Shown piece after piece: positions 15,343 through 36,319 of a stretch of DNA of 64,000 nucleotides. A program made the position numbers and the translations under genes. The stretch comes from Sulfidibacter corallicola. GTDB taxonomy: Bacteria > Acidobacteriota > Holophagae > Acanthopleuribacterales > Acanthopleuribacteraceae. Below the pieces are notes generated by a model. The model ran no database searches, had not been told where the DNA came from, and was given only the letters and a program-made list of their open reading frames with translations. Where the stretch lies: the NCBI RefSeq assembly GCF_017498545.1, contig NZ_CP071793.1:7244256-7308255 (forward strand). The letters are read 5' to 3'. Positions within the stretch are counted from its first letter, which is position 1; every line of letters begins with the position of its first letter.

Positions 15343-17289
15343 ATGACACACGAGACGCAAAACCGCAAAGCCCTCGCGGCCAAAGACCTGGAGAACTTCA
15401 AACGACGGACGGGCGCTGCCCTGACGCGCATCTACGGTTCGGCGGGATTACGCCACGATGCCAGTGTCAACGCGGTGGCCTTCTCACCCGACGGCCGGCA
15501 GGCGGCCACGGGCGCCGACGACAAGCTGGTGTTGGTCTGGGATCTCGAGTCGGGCCAGGAGATCCACCGCCTGGTCGGCCACGACGACAAGATCACCGAC
15601 CTGTTCTTCACCGGCGAGGGCACCATGCTGGTCACCGCCTCGCTGGACAAGACCCTGCGGTTGTGGGATTTGCGAACCGAGACGACGCTGGCGGTCTTCG
15701 AGGGTCACGACGCCGAGGTGATGGCCTGCGTCCCGGTGCCAGGTGGTCGCTACATGGTGAGTGGCTCCATCGACACCACCTTGAAATTGTGGGACTTGGA
15801 AGGCGCTTCCGAGGTTCGCACCTACGAGGGCCACCGCAAGGAGGTCTATTGTGTGGACGTGTCGCCCTGTGGTCGTTTCATCCTCTCGGGCTCCGAAGAG
15901 ACCCAACCGCGCCTGTGGAACCTGGAAACCGGCAACGAGTTGGCCAAGTGGCGCGGTCATCGGTCGAGCATCCGAAGCTGTCGCTTTTCACCCGACGGCA
16001 CCCATGCGCTCACCGGTTCCGAAGCCGGCAAGATCAAGCTGTGGACGGTGGACACCGGCAAGGTGAAGACGACCTACAAGGGTCACGAGGAGTGGGTGTT
16101 GGCGCTGGCCTTCGATCCGGACGGGACCCGCTTCGTCTCGGTCGGCTTCGAGGAAGCGCTGTTCTACTGGTCCCTTTCGGAGGAGAAGCCCACCCAGAGG
16201 TTCGCCAAGCAGGGCGGTGGCCTGTTCGCGTGCGCGGTCTCGGCGGACGGTAAACGCGCGCTGCACGGCGGGGAGGACGGCGCGGTGAACCTCACCGACC
16301 TGACCACCGGTGAAGCGGCGTTCCAGACTTGGGGCCACCACGGCCGCTTGCGCGATCACCGCACCACCGAGGACGGGAAGCGCATCGTTTCGGCGTCGGA
16401 GGACGGGAGCCTGATCGTTTGGGACACGGAGAACAGCACCGAATTCACGCAGTTGAAGGGTCACAAGAAACCGGTGCTGGCGTGCGATGTGACCCGCGAT
16501 GGCCGGTTGGCGGCATCGGCGTCGAAGGATGGAACCATCAAGCTCTGGAACCTGGTGGACGAGACCCCGCCGCGCATCATCAAGGTGGGTGGCCGGGTGA
16601 CGACCTGTCGCTTTTCACCGGATGGGAATTACTTGGTGACGGGCGATACCGTGCCGCACGCGACCTTGTGGCAGGTGGCCGACGGTGCCAAGCTGGAAAC
16701 CTTCGATCACCACACCTTTATGGTTTGGGCCTGCTGCTTCGCGCCGGATGGGGCGAGTTTCGTTTCCTCGGGTTACGACAAGACGCTGGTGCGTTGGCAC
16801 TTGGCCAGCGGGGACATCATCGTCAACTTCACCGAGGCCGATGCGTTGGTCAACGACATGGCGTTTAGCGCCGACGGCCAGCGCCTGCTGTGCGCCATGG
16901 CCGACGGCAGCCTGCGGCTCTTCGACGCCCAGACGGGTGAATTGAAGCAGCGCATGGATGGCCACGAGGGCTCCGTCAACGCCTGTGTGTTCACCGAATC
17001 GGGGGCGGCGAGCATCGCCCTGGATCGAACGGTCCGGTTGTGGAACCTGGAGCGCGGCGAGGAGACGGACAAGCTGGACCTCCCCTGGCATCCGCTGACC
17101 CTGACGGCGGCACCGGGCTCGCCGGCTACCTTGATCTTGGGCACGAGTAGCGGGGTCCTGGCTCAACTGGACCTGAACCGGTTCGACGAAAAGCCGGATG
17201 CGATCACGGCGCCGCCGCACCCGGCGACGCCCGACATGAGCACACCGGAGGTCCCGGCACCCGAGGGTTTCCAACCGAAGAACGACTGA
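15343..17289 (+). CDS. WD40-repeat beta-propeller protein
   Basis: This 648-residue cytoplasmic-type protein is made almost entirely of WD40 repeats from about residue 36 to 610: roughly fourteen copies, each ending in LWDL, LWNL or a variant and many opening with GH-D plus SPDG. Fourteen repeats would give two seven-bladed propellers. There is no kinase or other domain, and the tail (about 615-648) is Pro-rich and disordered. The start follows ACGGAGTGACGACCG. Such proteins are scaffolds for protein complexes. It lies 109 bases after the CDC123-like gene on the same strand and might share its transcript, but a link with the toxin island is only positional. Confidence 0.85.
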   Translation: MTHETQNRKALAAKDLENFKRRTGAALTRIYGSAGLRHDASVNAVAFSPDGRQAATGADDKLVLVWDLESGQEIHRLVGHDDKITDLFFTGEGTMLVTASLDKTLRLWDLRTETTLAVFEGHDAEVMACVPVPGGRYMVSGSIDTTLKLWDLEGASEVRTYEGHRKEVYCVDVSPCGRFILSGSEETQPRLWNLETGNELAKWRGHRSSIRSCRFSPDGTHALTGSEAGKIKLWTVDTGKVKTTYKGHEEWVLALAFDPDGTRFVSVGFEEALFYWSLSEEKPTQRFAKQGGGLFACAVSADGKRALHGGEDGAVNLTDLTTGEAAFQTWGHHGRLRDHRTTEDGKRIVSASEDGSLIVWDTENSTEFTQLKGHKKPVLACDVTRDGRLAASASKDGTIKLWNLVDETPPRIIKVGGRVTTCRFSPDGNYLVTGDTVPHATLWQVADGAKLETFDHHTFMVWACCFAPDGASFVSSGYDKTLVRWHLASGDIIVNFTEADALVNDMAFSADGQRLLCAMADGSLRLFDAQTGELKQRMDGHEGSVNACVFTESGAASIALDRTVRLWNLERGEETDKLDLPWHPLTLTAAPGSPATLILGTSSGVLAQLDLNRFDEKPDAITAPPHPATPDMSTPEVPAPEGFQPKND

Positions 17290-17994
17290 TCCACGAACCC
17301 TGCGGCTGGTCTGGATCCCTGTCCACTAAAAACACGAAAAAACACGAACAGGATACGCCAGGCATTCCCTGCCCAGTGAAGAGATTGCTCATTCGATGGG
17401 TGACAGGAACACATTCTGTTGTTTATCAGGATCTTAAATCTCAGAACTAGAAAGTTACCCTAAAGGCCAACCGGTTCGGGTCCTGTGGGGCGACGCGCTA
17501 CGCGGGTCATTTAAGGACATGTCCACGGATCACACCGATCCACACGGATACGAACCCGACCATTCCGTTCGAGGCTTTTTGCGTTGCTCCTCCCGGAACG
17601 GAACACAAACCCAGATGATTCAAAATGGCCAAAAAATCTGCATAAGCGCTCGATATTTTTAACTTAAAGCTCGGATTCTTCTCAGCGTTCCTGCGGTGTG
17701 GCAGTCTGGGTCCTGTTAATTCGTGTCATCCGTGTGCATTCGTGGATAAGAAATGGTGGCCACCCGAGGAACCGTGCACCTTTCCTGGCTTTCTTGTTTC
17801 CGGGCTTCCTGATCCTCATTCCCGACGGCAAGAACCATCTCCACTCAAAAGCGATTGCGACGAATTCGCGAGGTCAATCCGCGATTCACGTCGAGGCATC
17901 GTTCGAAGACATCAACACAACAGGTTTATTTTCGATCTTGAACATCAGCCACCAACATCCAGCACCCTAGGAACTGCGAAGTGCGAAAGAGGTG
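17290..17994. repeat. Repeat-filled intergenic region, including dispersed repeat copy 3
   Basis: Directly after the WD40 gene is a short TGTCCACTAAAAACACG motif (17321-17350). At 17407-17715 lies the third copy of the large dispersed repeat, in the same orientation as copy 1, ending with ATTCGTGTCATCCGTGTGCATTCGTGGAT-type sequence at 17717-17745. This copy has no intron at the place where copy 2 meets the group II intron. From about 17760 to 17994 I see nothing recognisable. Confidence 0.7.
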
Positions 17995-19302
17995 CTATGT
18001 GTTTCGTGTGTTTTCGTGGTTTTCGTGGACCAGTTGGAGGTCCCCGCCCTGGACCTCCGATAGCTGGCCGAGCTGGTTTCCGGGAGCGTGGAGCGAGACC
18101 CAGCCGCCTTCCCCGGAACCGTCGCGTGCCTGGATCTTCTTGATCGCCGCATCCAACTCCTTGCGCAGCCCGAAACGGCTGGCATTGCGCAACTTTGCCA
18201 AAGGTTCGATGGTCGAGAAGTCGCCGAGATCTCCCAAGCGTTGGGCCGCTTGCAGGCAATCCGCGCGAGAACCTTCTGCCAGGACGTCCAGGAGAAAGCC
18301 CACCACGCGGGCGTCGTCGCGGCGGCCGATGTGCGCCAGAATCGGCGTGCGAAATCGTGACTGGGTCGACAGCGCGATCAGGTGCGGCACCGCCAGGGCA
18401 TCGTCACTCGAGTTCAACAGATGTAGGGCCCCTTCGGTCATGCCCTCCCGCGTCACTGCCTGAAGAAGGGTGTGGGTACGCAATGGCTCGGGCAGGGTGG
18501 CGGCGACCGTCAAGAAGAGGTCGATGGCGTCGCCTTCGACTTTAGCGACCAGGAGATCGAGGAAGGGTGGCGCGATGGGGCGACCGGCGTACATCTGTAG
18601 CAGGGCCAGTTCCGGGTTCTCGAGGACCGGTGGATCTCCCTGAAGATCCTCGTCGAACCCCAACTGCGCGACCTGGCCGGGTTCGAAGTGGTCGACGATG
18701 GCGGCCAGGCAGCGTTGGCGGACGCCTTTCATGGCATCGCGCCGAACCATGTCCGCGAGTCTGGGAAGTGCGGGAGTTTGGTCCATGCAGGTGTTCAGGA
18801 ACCGCATGGCGCGGTCGGCCTTTTTCCTGATTTGATCCCGCGAAAGATCGCGCACATCCAGGGGTTGGGAGGCGTCGCGAGGGATGGTGACCACCAGGCT
18901 TTTTTGGGTCAGGGTCACCTCGCCGTCCAACAGGAAACCGCGGTGCCGGCCCTTCATTCCGGCCAGGAATTCCACGGCGTTTCCCTGCAAGAGATACTGC
19001 TCGTCGAGCATGGGGTCGCCGGTCTGGATGCGTTGCCAGTTCTCGTCGTCGGCGATGTAGGGCCGCAATTTGAAGGGAATGTTCATGGGCGTGTCACTGC
19101 GAATCTCGAGCTGCAGCGACATATCCTTTGGATTCGTCCTGATTTTTCCCGTGAAGCCAGGCGCCAATGAGAACGTTCTCTCGGCATTCGGGAGGGCTTT
19201 GATTGGAGAATTTTTCTTTTTGGCCGTGAAATAGCCGATAACCCACCCGGTAAGAATGGCCACAATCATTTCAAGGTTATCAAATTCCAAACACGTCTCC
19301 AA
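17995..19302 (-). CDS. Membrane-anchored helical-repeat (HEAT-like) protein of unknown function
   Basis: I do not recognise a named family. The 435-residue product starts with one hydrophobic helix (about 11-28, MIVAILTGWVIGYFTA) followed by basic residues, so it is probably anchored with the bulk in the cytoplasm. Residues about 45-155 look beta-rich, and about 155-400 are repeated helices with HEAT-like periodicity (e.g. VPHLIALSTQSRFRTPILAHIG, VVGFLLDVLAEGSRADCLQAAQRLGDLG). The true start could be M12 (19269). The last dozen codons (VHENHENTRNT) and the stop fall within the short CACGAAAAC repeat, so the original 3' end seems to have been replaced by repeat DNA. Confidence 0.7.
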   Translation of the reverse strand: METCLEFDNLEMIVAILTGWVIGYFTAKKKNSPIKALPNAERTFSLAPGFTGKIRTNPKDMSLQLEIRSDTPMNIPFKLRPYIADDENWQRIQTGDPMLDEQYLLQGNAVEFLAGMKGRHRGFLLDGEVTLTQKSLVVTIPRDASQPLDVRDLSRDQIRKKADRAMRFLNTCMDQTPALPRLADMVRRDAMKGVRQRCLAAIVDHFEPGQVAQLGFDEDLQGDPPVLENPELALLQMYAGRPIAPPFLDLLVAKVEGDAIDLFLTVAATLPEPLRTHTLLQAVTREGMTEGALHLLNSSDDALAVPHLIALSTQSRFRTPILAHIGRRDDARVVGFLLDVLAEGSRADCLQAAQRLGDLGDFSTIEPLAKLRNASRFGLRKELDAAIKKIQARDGSGEGGWVSLHAPGNQLGQLSEVQGGDLQLVHENHENTRNT

Positions 19303-19348
19303 AAGAACCGAGCGAATCGGTGTCGCTCACGCATTGTAACCCACACAC

Positions 19349-19378
19349 TGTCCACTAAAAGCACGAAAAAACACGAAC
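19349..19378. repeat. Short dispersed CACGAAAAA-type repeat
   Basis: TGTCCACTAAAAGCACGAAA continues with AAACACGAAC. It is the same motif as at 4768-4800 and 17321-17350. It lies between the HEAT-like gene and the paired repeats flanking the small unit at 19.7-20.0 kb. Confidence 0.6.
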
Positions 19379-19508
19379 AAAGGATCGCTTCCCACACGGG
19401 AATACTTTGGCTGAGTGGATGGGTTTCCTTAGCTTAAATAATTGAAAATGAGTTGATTAAGTTGGTTTATTCGAGCAGTGCCTGAGTGTGAGCCGTGGGA
19501 TGATGCCT

Positions 19509-19660
19509 ATTCGTGTGGATCTGCGTGATTCGTGGACAAAAATCGTGAAATCGTCACGATCGCACCTCGACTTGGCGATCATTTCTTATCCACGAATACA
19601 CACGGATGACACGAAAAACAAACCCAGCTCACGCGGCAGTTTTCGTGTTTTTTGTGGACG
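19509..19660. repeat. Left member of a repeat pair flanking a small transcription unit
   Basis: This block runs from ATTCGTGTGGATCTG through GTGATTCGTGGACAAAAA, CGTGAAATCGTCACGATCG, TTATCCACGAAT, CACACGGATGACACGAA and AAACCCAGCTC to TTTCGTGTTTTTTGTGGAC. The same order of blocks recurs at 20104-20337. It is made of the two short dispersed motifs plus unique spacer sequence. Confidence 0.7.
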
Positions 19661-19680
19661 GTTAAGTGGAAGAGTCAGAT

Positions 19681-19708
19681 GACCCGTGGATGGAATGTTC
19701 CACGGGTC
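19681..19708 (-). terminator. Perfect hairpin downstream of the small ORF
   Basis: GACCCGTGGA and TCCACGGGTC form a perfect 10-bp stem with an eight-base loop. On the minus strand it stands about 40 bases after the stop of the 71-codon ORF. There is no long U tract, so it may be a weak or factor-assisted terminator. Its position is the best evidence that the small ORF is a real transcription unit. Confidence 0.5.
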
Positions 19709-19749
19709 ACGAATACATTTTGGGGATCATCCGTGTCGAACTCGAACGG

Positions 19750-19965
19750 TCACCTTGGTTTCCATTGATAGTGTCGGTATCGTTTCCAGGAACGATCGCG
19801 ATTTCTCGTGTTCGGAGCATCCAAGCAATCGCGATTGGAGCGCAAACAGAATGGACAGAGTCTCAAATGTGAATAGATTCGAGCGGCTCTGAATTTGAAT
19901 GACTCCCTTTTCGGAAGCTCCATTTCGTCTTCGAAATCACCGTACAATTTGCGGGGTTTCACCAC
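19750..19965 (-). CDS. Small hypothetical protein with a CPFC motif
   Basis: I do not recognise this 71-residue, very basic product (MVKPRKLYGDFEDEM...). It contains RLCPFCLRSNRDCL (Cys at about 37, 40 and 47), which could bind zinc, and a tail rich in Arg, Lys, Tyr and Trp (DRSWKRYRHYQWKPR) suited to nucleic-acid binding. It begins with GTG GTG behind a strong AAAAGGAGGT site with a spacing of six. That site lies in the loop of a long hairpin, and the start codons lie in its 3' arm. An 11-codon leader ORF sits just upstream and a perfect hairpin just downstream. The gene lies between two related repeats. Chance ORF remains possible. Confidence 0.45.
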   Translation of the reverse strand: MVKPRKLYGDFEDEMELPKRESFKFRAARIYSHLRLCPFCLRSNRDCLDAPNTRNRDRSWKRYRHYQWKPR

Positions 19966-19998
19966 TAGGTACCTCCTTTTAAGGTCCTAGTGGAAACC
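19955..19998 (-). promoter_or_regulatory. Hairpin enclosing the ribosome binding site of the small ORF
   Basis: Plus-strand bases 19955-19973 (GGTTTCACCACTAGGTACC) and 19983-19998 (GGTCCTAGTGGAAACC) are inverted repeats with two extra bases in one arm. In the minus-strand transcript the AAAAGGAGG site sits in and next to the nine-base loop and the GTG start in the 3' arm. The leader ORF stop codon (19987-19989) lies in the 5' arm. A ribosome finishing the leader would therefore disturb the hairpin, an arrangement typical of translational coupling or attenuation. Confidence 0.5.
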
Positions 19999-20022
19999 CT
20001 CCTCGAACGACTTCCTCAGCAT
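19987..20022 (-). CDS. Possible 11-residue leader peptide
   Basis: ATG at 20022 follows CAGGAGGACTCGCC, a strong ribosome binding site, and encodes MLRKSFEEGFH before TAG. The stop is inside the 5' arm of the hairpin that covers the start of the next ORF. The peptide itself has no known match; its likely role is cis-acting control of the 71-codon ORF. Confidence 0.4.
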   Translation of the reverse strand: MLRKSFEEGFH

Positions 20023-20103
20023 GGCGAGTCCTCCTGTTTCGTGCTCGTTTCACGAAAGTGTCAAGTGTAACATCATGAGTATTTCCGTTTCGAATACCTG
20101 ATC

Positions 20104-20337
20104 ATTCGTGTGGATCTGTGTGATTCGTGGACAAAAACCGTGAAATCGTCACGATCGCGTTTGACCCGAGATGATCCTTGCCGTCATCGAAGGGGAGCAG
20201 GAAACCCGGAAGCAAAAAAAGCCAGGAAGTCTGCGGCATCGTGGTTTTTTCTTATCCACGAATGCACACGGATGACACGAATAGCAAACCCAGCTCGCCC
20301 CAAGCAATTTCGTGTTTTTTCGTGTTTTTCGTGGACA
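20104..20337. repeat. Right member of the repeat pair flanking the small unit
   Basis: The order of blocks is the same as at 19509-19660, with about 70-80 bases of extra sequence (about 20164-20240) between CGTCACGATCG and TTATCCACGAATG. It ends in a double CGTGTTTTTTCGTG motif and GTGGACAG. The region from here to the M28 peptidase stop (20464) contains only further short motif fragments such as GGCTTTCGTGGACC. Confidence 0.65.
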
Positions 20338-20463
20338 GTGCCTTTCGCGGCTTTCGTGGACCGCCTGCTCGGCCCGGGCCGGGAAGCCCCCCTCCCAGAC
20401 CGGGCCGGCATGCGCGACACCAGTCACTTAAGCAATGCGCGGGCGAAACCTCGCCCCGCCGGA

Positions 20464-22689
20464 TCACAGCACGAAGCTGCGCGAGCTGAAGGTCGCGTCC
20501 TGGAAGAACGCGAAGAACAGCGACGGCGCCGTGCCCTCGGGACGCGCGATCCCTTCCGGCAGGCCGCGCTTCAGCTCGATCACCCGGAAAGAGGCCTTCT
20601 TGGTGGCCGGCAACGTCAAGGCGAACTCGAGACCCGCTTCGGGAACGCCGTAAAGGCGCAGCGGCGCGCTGATGCGGCCCCATCGCTCTTCGCCCAGCTC
20701 CAGGCCCGTGATGCGGCTCGCCCCGTCGAATTCCACCATCATGTTGCGGGCGTCGCGCTGGGAGGTTACCACCAGGCGCAGGTGACGGCGGGTTCCCTCG
20801 ATTCGATCTTCCAACACCTCGACCGTCGGAGGCGTGAGGGCCATGTTGTCGGCTTTGGCGTGGAGGAACGGGTAGCCGATCCCGGGGATGAACTGGGACG
20901 GGCGGCGCTCGCCTTCGGCCAAATACGCGCGGGTCCACCCGTTGGGCCGCGGATCGGAGGAAAACCAGTAGGCCTCGCCCGAGTCGAGGTCCAGACCGTA
21001 ACTCAAACTGGCGAACTTGGGCTGTTGCGCGGACACGGACAGGTTGAGCGAGAAGCCCACGCCCAGGCAGGTCAGGCCCAACAGCAGCGCCACGGGGGGC
21101 ACGCGAAAGCGATCGGGAAGGTGCGCGGCCAGGATCGGCAGGAGCAGGGACAAGCCCAACGAGACGAGCAGGGCCACCACACCCGAATAGAGAACCGGCA
21201 AGGCCAGGTAGATGGCGTAGTCGACCGGGAGCTGCAACAGCAGCATCGGCAGGGCGCCCGCAAGCAGCATGACCGAGGCCGGGCCGTCCAGACCCTTGCC
21301 GCGCAGGATGCAGACCAACAGCGCCGGCGCGAAAAACAGGAGCGGCACCACGAACAGGTACATGGAACCCGGGGCCATGACCATGCAGGCCGCCGCCAGG
21401 GCCAGCCACCAAGGCAGGACCGCCACGGTCAGCGTCAACGCGTTCCACTTACGGACGAGGCGGCGCAGCAGCATGATCCCGATGGCCAGGGCCACCAGCA
21501 GGAAGCCCACGAAAAAAACGCCGGAGTGGTAGGGGTGACCCGTCAGCGTGAGGCCCGCCCGCGATTGAAAGGCGCTGATGATTTGCCACAGAACGGCACC
21601 CAGCAGGGGACCGGCCAGCAGCACCAGCGGCCACACCGCCAGGGCCGCCGCGAAACCGCCTTTCGGCGCCTGACCCTTCGCAAGGGCCAGGACCAGCGCG
21701 GCCAGGCTGAGGAGGCCCGCAAGGATGAGAAGCGGCAGGTTCATGCCGGCGGGGTACGAGAACATGCCCCACGGCAAGTGGAAAAACACCGCGTTGGTGC
21801 CGTCGGGCGCCGCCGGAGCATGGTGGGCGAAATAGCGGGCAAGTGCCACCGCGTTCCGCCCGTGTTGATCCAGCACCGCCGGATCCAGTGCATCGATGCG
21901 GTCGGAACTGGAGTGATAGTGGCTCGGGCCGTCGATGTGGGCGAAGCCGATGCCCTGCACGCCTGGCAGTTTGACGAACTCGCGGAAATCCGTCGTGTTG
22001 GGCATGATGCGGTAGATGTCGCCGGCCAGCGAGGTGCCGTCGAGCCAAGGCGCCGCCTCATTCAACTGCGCCACCAGGTTCTTGTTGGCGGCCGTCGTTT
22101 CGAACGCGTAGACGCTGCCCGCGTTGCCGCGACCTTCGAAGTTGACGAACAAATCCACGTCCTTCGCCCAGGGATGACGCTCCACGAAGGCCTTCGAGCC
22201 CAGTAGCTGCAATTCCTCGGCGTCGGCGAACAGGAAAATCAAGTGGTTGCGGCGCGTTTCCCGCGAAACCAGGTGCACCGTTTCCAACAACGCCGCCACC
22301 GCCGCGCCGTTGTCGCCCGCGCCGGGCGAATTGGCCACCGAGTCGTAGTGCGCCGAGAACAGGATCGTGTGGGCGCCCTCCGTGCCCGGCAAGCGCACGG
22401 CCACGTTTTGGACCCAGGCGCCGAGCACGCTCTCGCCCACGCTCCGTGACATGAACGTGCGCTGCACCTCGTAGGGCACCTGCATCGCCGTCAATTGCTG
22501 TTCGAGGTAACCGCGCACACGGTCATGGGCTTCGGAGCCCACCGGATGCGGCTCCGCGGCGATGTGTTGCAGGTGCGCCATGGCGCGTTCCCGCGAGAAA
22601 TCGGCATCGGCGGCCGTGAGGGAAAGGATCGAAGTCAGGTAAACCAAAACAAATGAAAGGGCATATTTTCGAAATTTTAAAATTTTCAT
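20464..22689 (-). CDS. M28-family zinc aminopeptidase with multispanning membrane domain
   Basis: This 741-residue exopeptidase has its catalytic domain outside the membrane. A signal peptide (about 5-27, FRKYALSFVLVYLTSILSLTAA) precedes the M28 domain (about 30-290), whose two-zinc site is intact: H114 in FSAHYDS, D126 in GAGDNGA, E158-E159 in FADAEELQLLGS and H259 in SHYHSSSD. The second half holds about eight to nine hydrophobic helices (about 305-560) and then a beta-rich domain of about 170 residues, resembling the ER-type FXNA/Ermp1 branch of M28. I chose the second ATG (22689) because CCAGGA is six bases upstream; the first ATG (22695) overlaps that site. It is transcribed away from the NRPS genes and a role in the cluster is not evident. 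Confidence 0.87.
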   Translation of the reverse strand: MKILKFRKYALSFVLVYLTSILSLTAADADFSRERAMAHLQHIAAEPHPVGSEAHDRVRGYLEQQLTAMQVPYEVQRTFMSRSVGESVLGAWVQNVAVRLPGTEGAHTILFSAHYDSVANSPGAGDNGAAVAALLETVHLVSRETRRNHLIFLFADAEELQLLGSKAFVERHPWAKDVDLFVNFEGRGNAGSVYAFETTAANKNLVAQLNEAAPWLDGTSLAGDIYRIMPNTTDFREFVKLPGVQGIGFAHIDGPSHYHSSSDRIDALDPAVLDQHGRNAVALARYFAHHAPAAPDGTNAVFFHLPWGMFSYPAGMNLPLLILAGLLSLAALVLALAKGQAPKGGFAAALAVWPLVLLAGPLLGAVLWQIISAFQSRAGLTLTGHPYHSGVFFVGFLLVALAIGIMLLRRLVRKWNALTLTVAVLPWWLALAAACMVMAPGSMYLFVVPLLFFAPALLVCILRGKGLDGPASVMLLAGALPMLLLQLPVDYAIYLALPVLYSGVVALLVSLGLSLLLPILAAHLPDRFRVPPVALLLGLTCLGVGFSLNLSVSAQQPKFASLSYGLDLDSGEAYWFSSDPRPNGWTRAYLAEGERRPSQFIPGIGYPFLHAKADNMALTPPTVEVLEDRIEGTRRHLRLVVTSQRDARNMMVEFDGASRITGLELGEERWGRISAPLRLYGVPEAGLEFALTLPATKKASFRVIELKRGLPEGIARPEGTAPSLFFAFFQDATFSSRSFVL

Positions 22690-23374
22690 AACCATTCCTG
22701 GAGAAAAATCACTTCATAAATAGGTGGCATGGTGAATTGCCGACGTTTTGTGAGTTGCCTTACGCTTTCCCGCTCGAGGTGACGAAAGGGTCCCTCGGTA
22801 CATTCGCTCGACTCGAAGGTCGGCCTCCGTCGTGCCACTGTCCCGAGCCTGGCCTGGCGGGAATCGACAACCCGAATGCGTCTCAACTTCCAAAAAGACT
22901 GCAGGACCAGTTGGTTACTCGGGGAAAAATGGTCTGGCCGCTGAATGCTCGGTCGATTTTACCAATTTCCGCGTATTACCGTTCCTTTCTAGCAAAAATG
23001 GATTGGCATTTGTAGAATTTTTTCTGATTTTCTTTGGCAGGAGGTTAACCGAAGCCGTCTTTCAAACCAAAATTGGTCGAATTTTGCCACGGTTTGCATT
23101 GTTCTTTACGTTTTTCTTTACTTCAATCTTGCGATCTAAGGCGGATCCATGTAACATCCCAATCTTGTTAGTTAGTTATTTTTCGAAACGCGCCATATTG
23201 ACGCGAACATTTGGTTATCCATAACTCTATTCATCGACATCGTGTAGCTATTGTTTTCCTTTGTTGAATTTTTCAAGGCACCGTCACGCGTTCGGTTTTT
23301 TGCCGTGCTGCGTCACGGATTCGACCGTATTGTGTCGGCTTTGCCTTAAATTGAATAAAACGAGATATTTACCC
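22690..23374. other. AT-rich intergenic region ahead of the biosynthetic cluster
   Basis: These 685 bases are clearly more AT-rich than the genes around them and hold no convincing gene; a 130-codon frame at 22832-23224 lacks a ribosome binding site and any family features. The region must contain the divergent promoters for the M28 peptidase and the NRPS/PKS operon. One candidate for the latter is given separately. Confidence 0.5.
23198..23225 (+). promoter_or_regulatory. Candidate promoter for the NRPS/PKS operon
   Basis: TTGACG at 23198-23203 (5/6 of the -35 consensus) is followed after 16 bp by CATAAC at 23220-23225 (4/6 of the -10 consensus). It lies about 150 bases before the ATG at 23375. 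It is only a consensus match in an AT-rich stretch. Confidence 0.3.

Positions 23375-36315
<12,941 letters not shown>

Positions 36316-36319
<4 letters not shown>

Noticed and set aside
20110..22206. A 698-codon plus-strand open frame
   Set aside because: It is antisense to the M28 peptidase and yields a Gln/Arg/His-rich product typical of a shadow frame.
22832..23224. A 130-codon frame ahead of the NRPS cluster
   Set aside because: No ribosome binding site, AT-rich composition unlike neighbouring genes and no recognisable features; treated as intergenic.
23261..23374. An upstream extension of the first NRPS-PKS reading frame
   Set aside because: The extra residues look like translated AT-rich leader DNA, whereas MNSNDLLSLLVKAGI at 23375 matches the normal start of a TubC docking domain.
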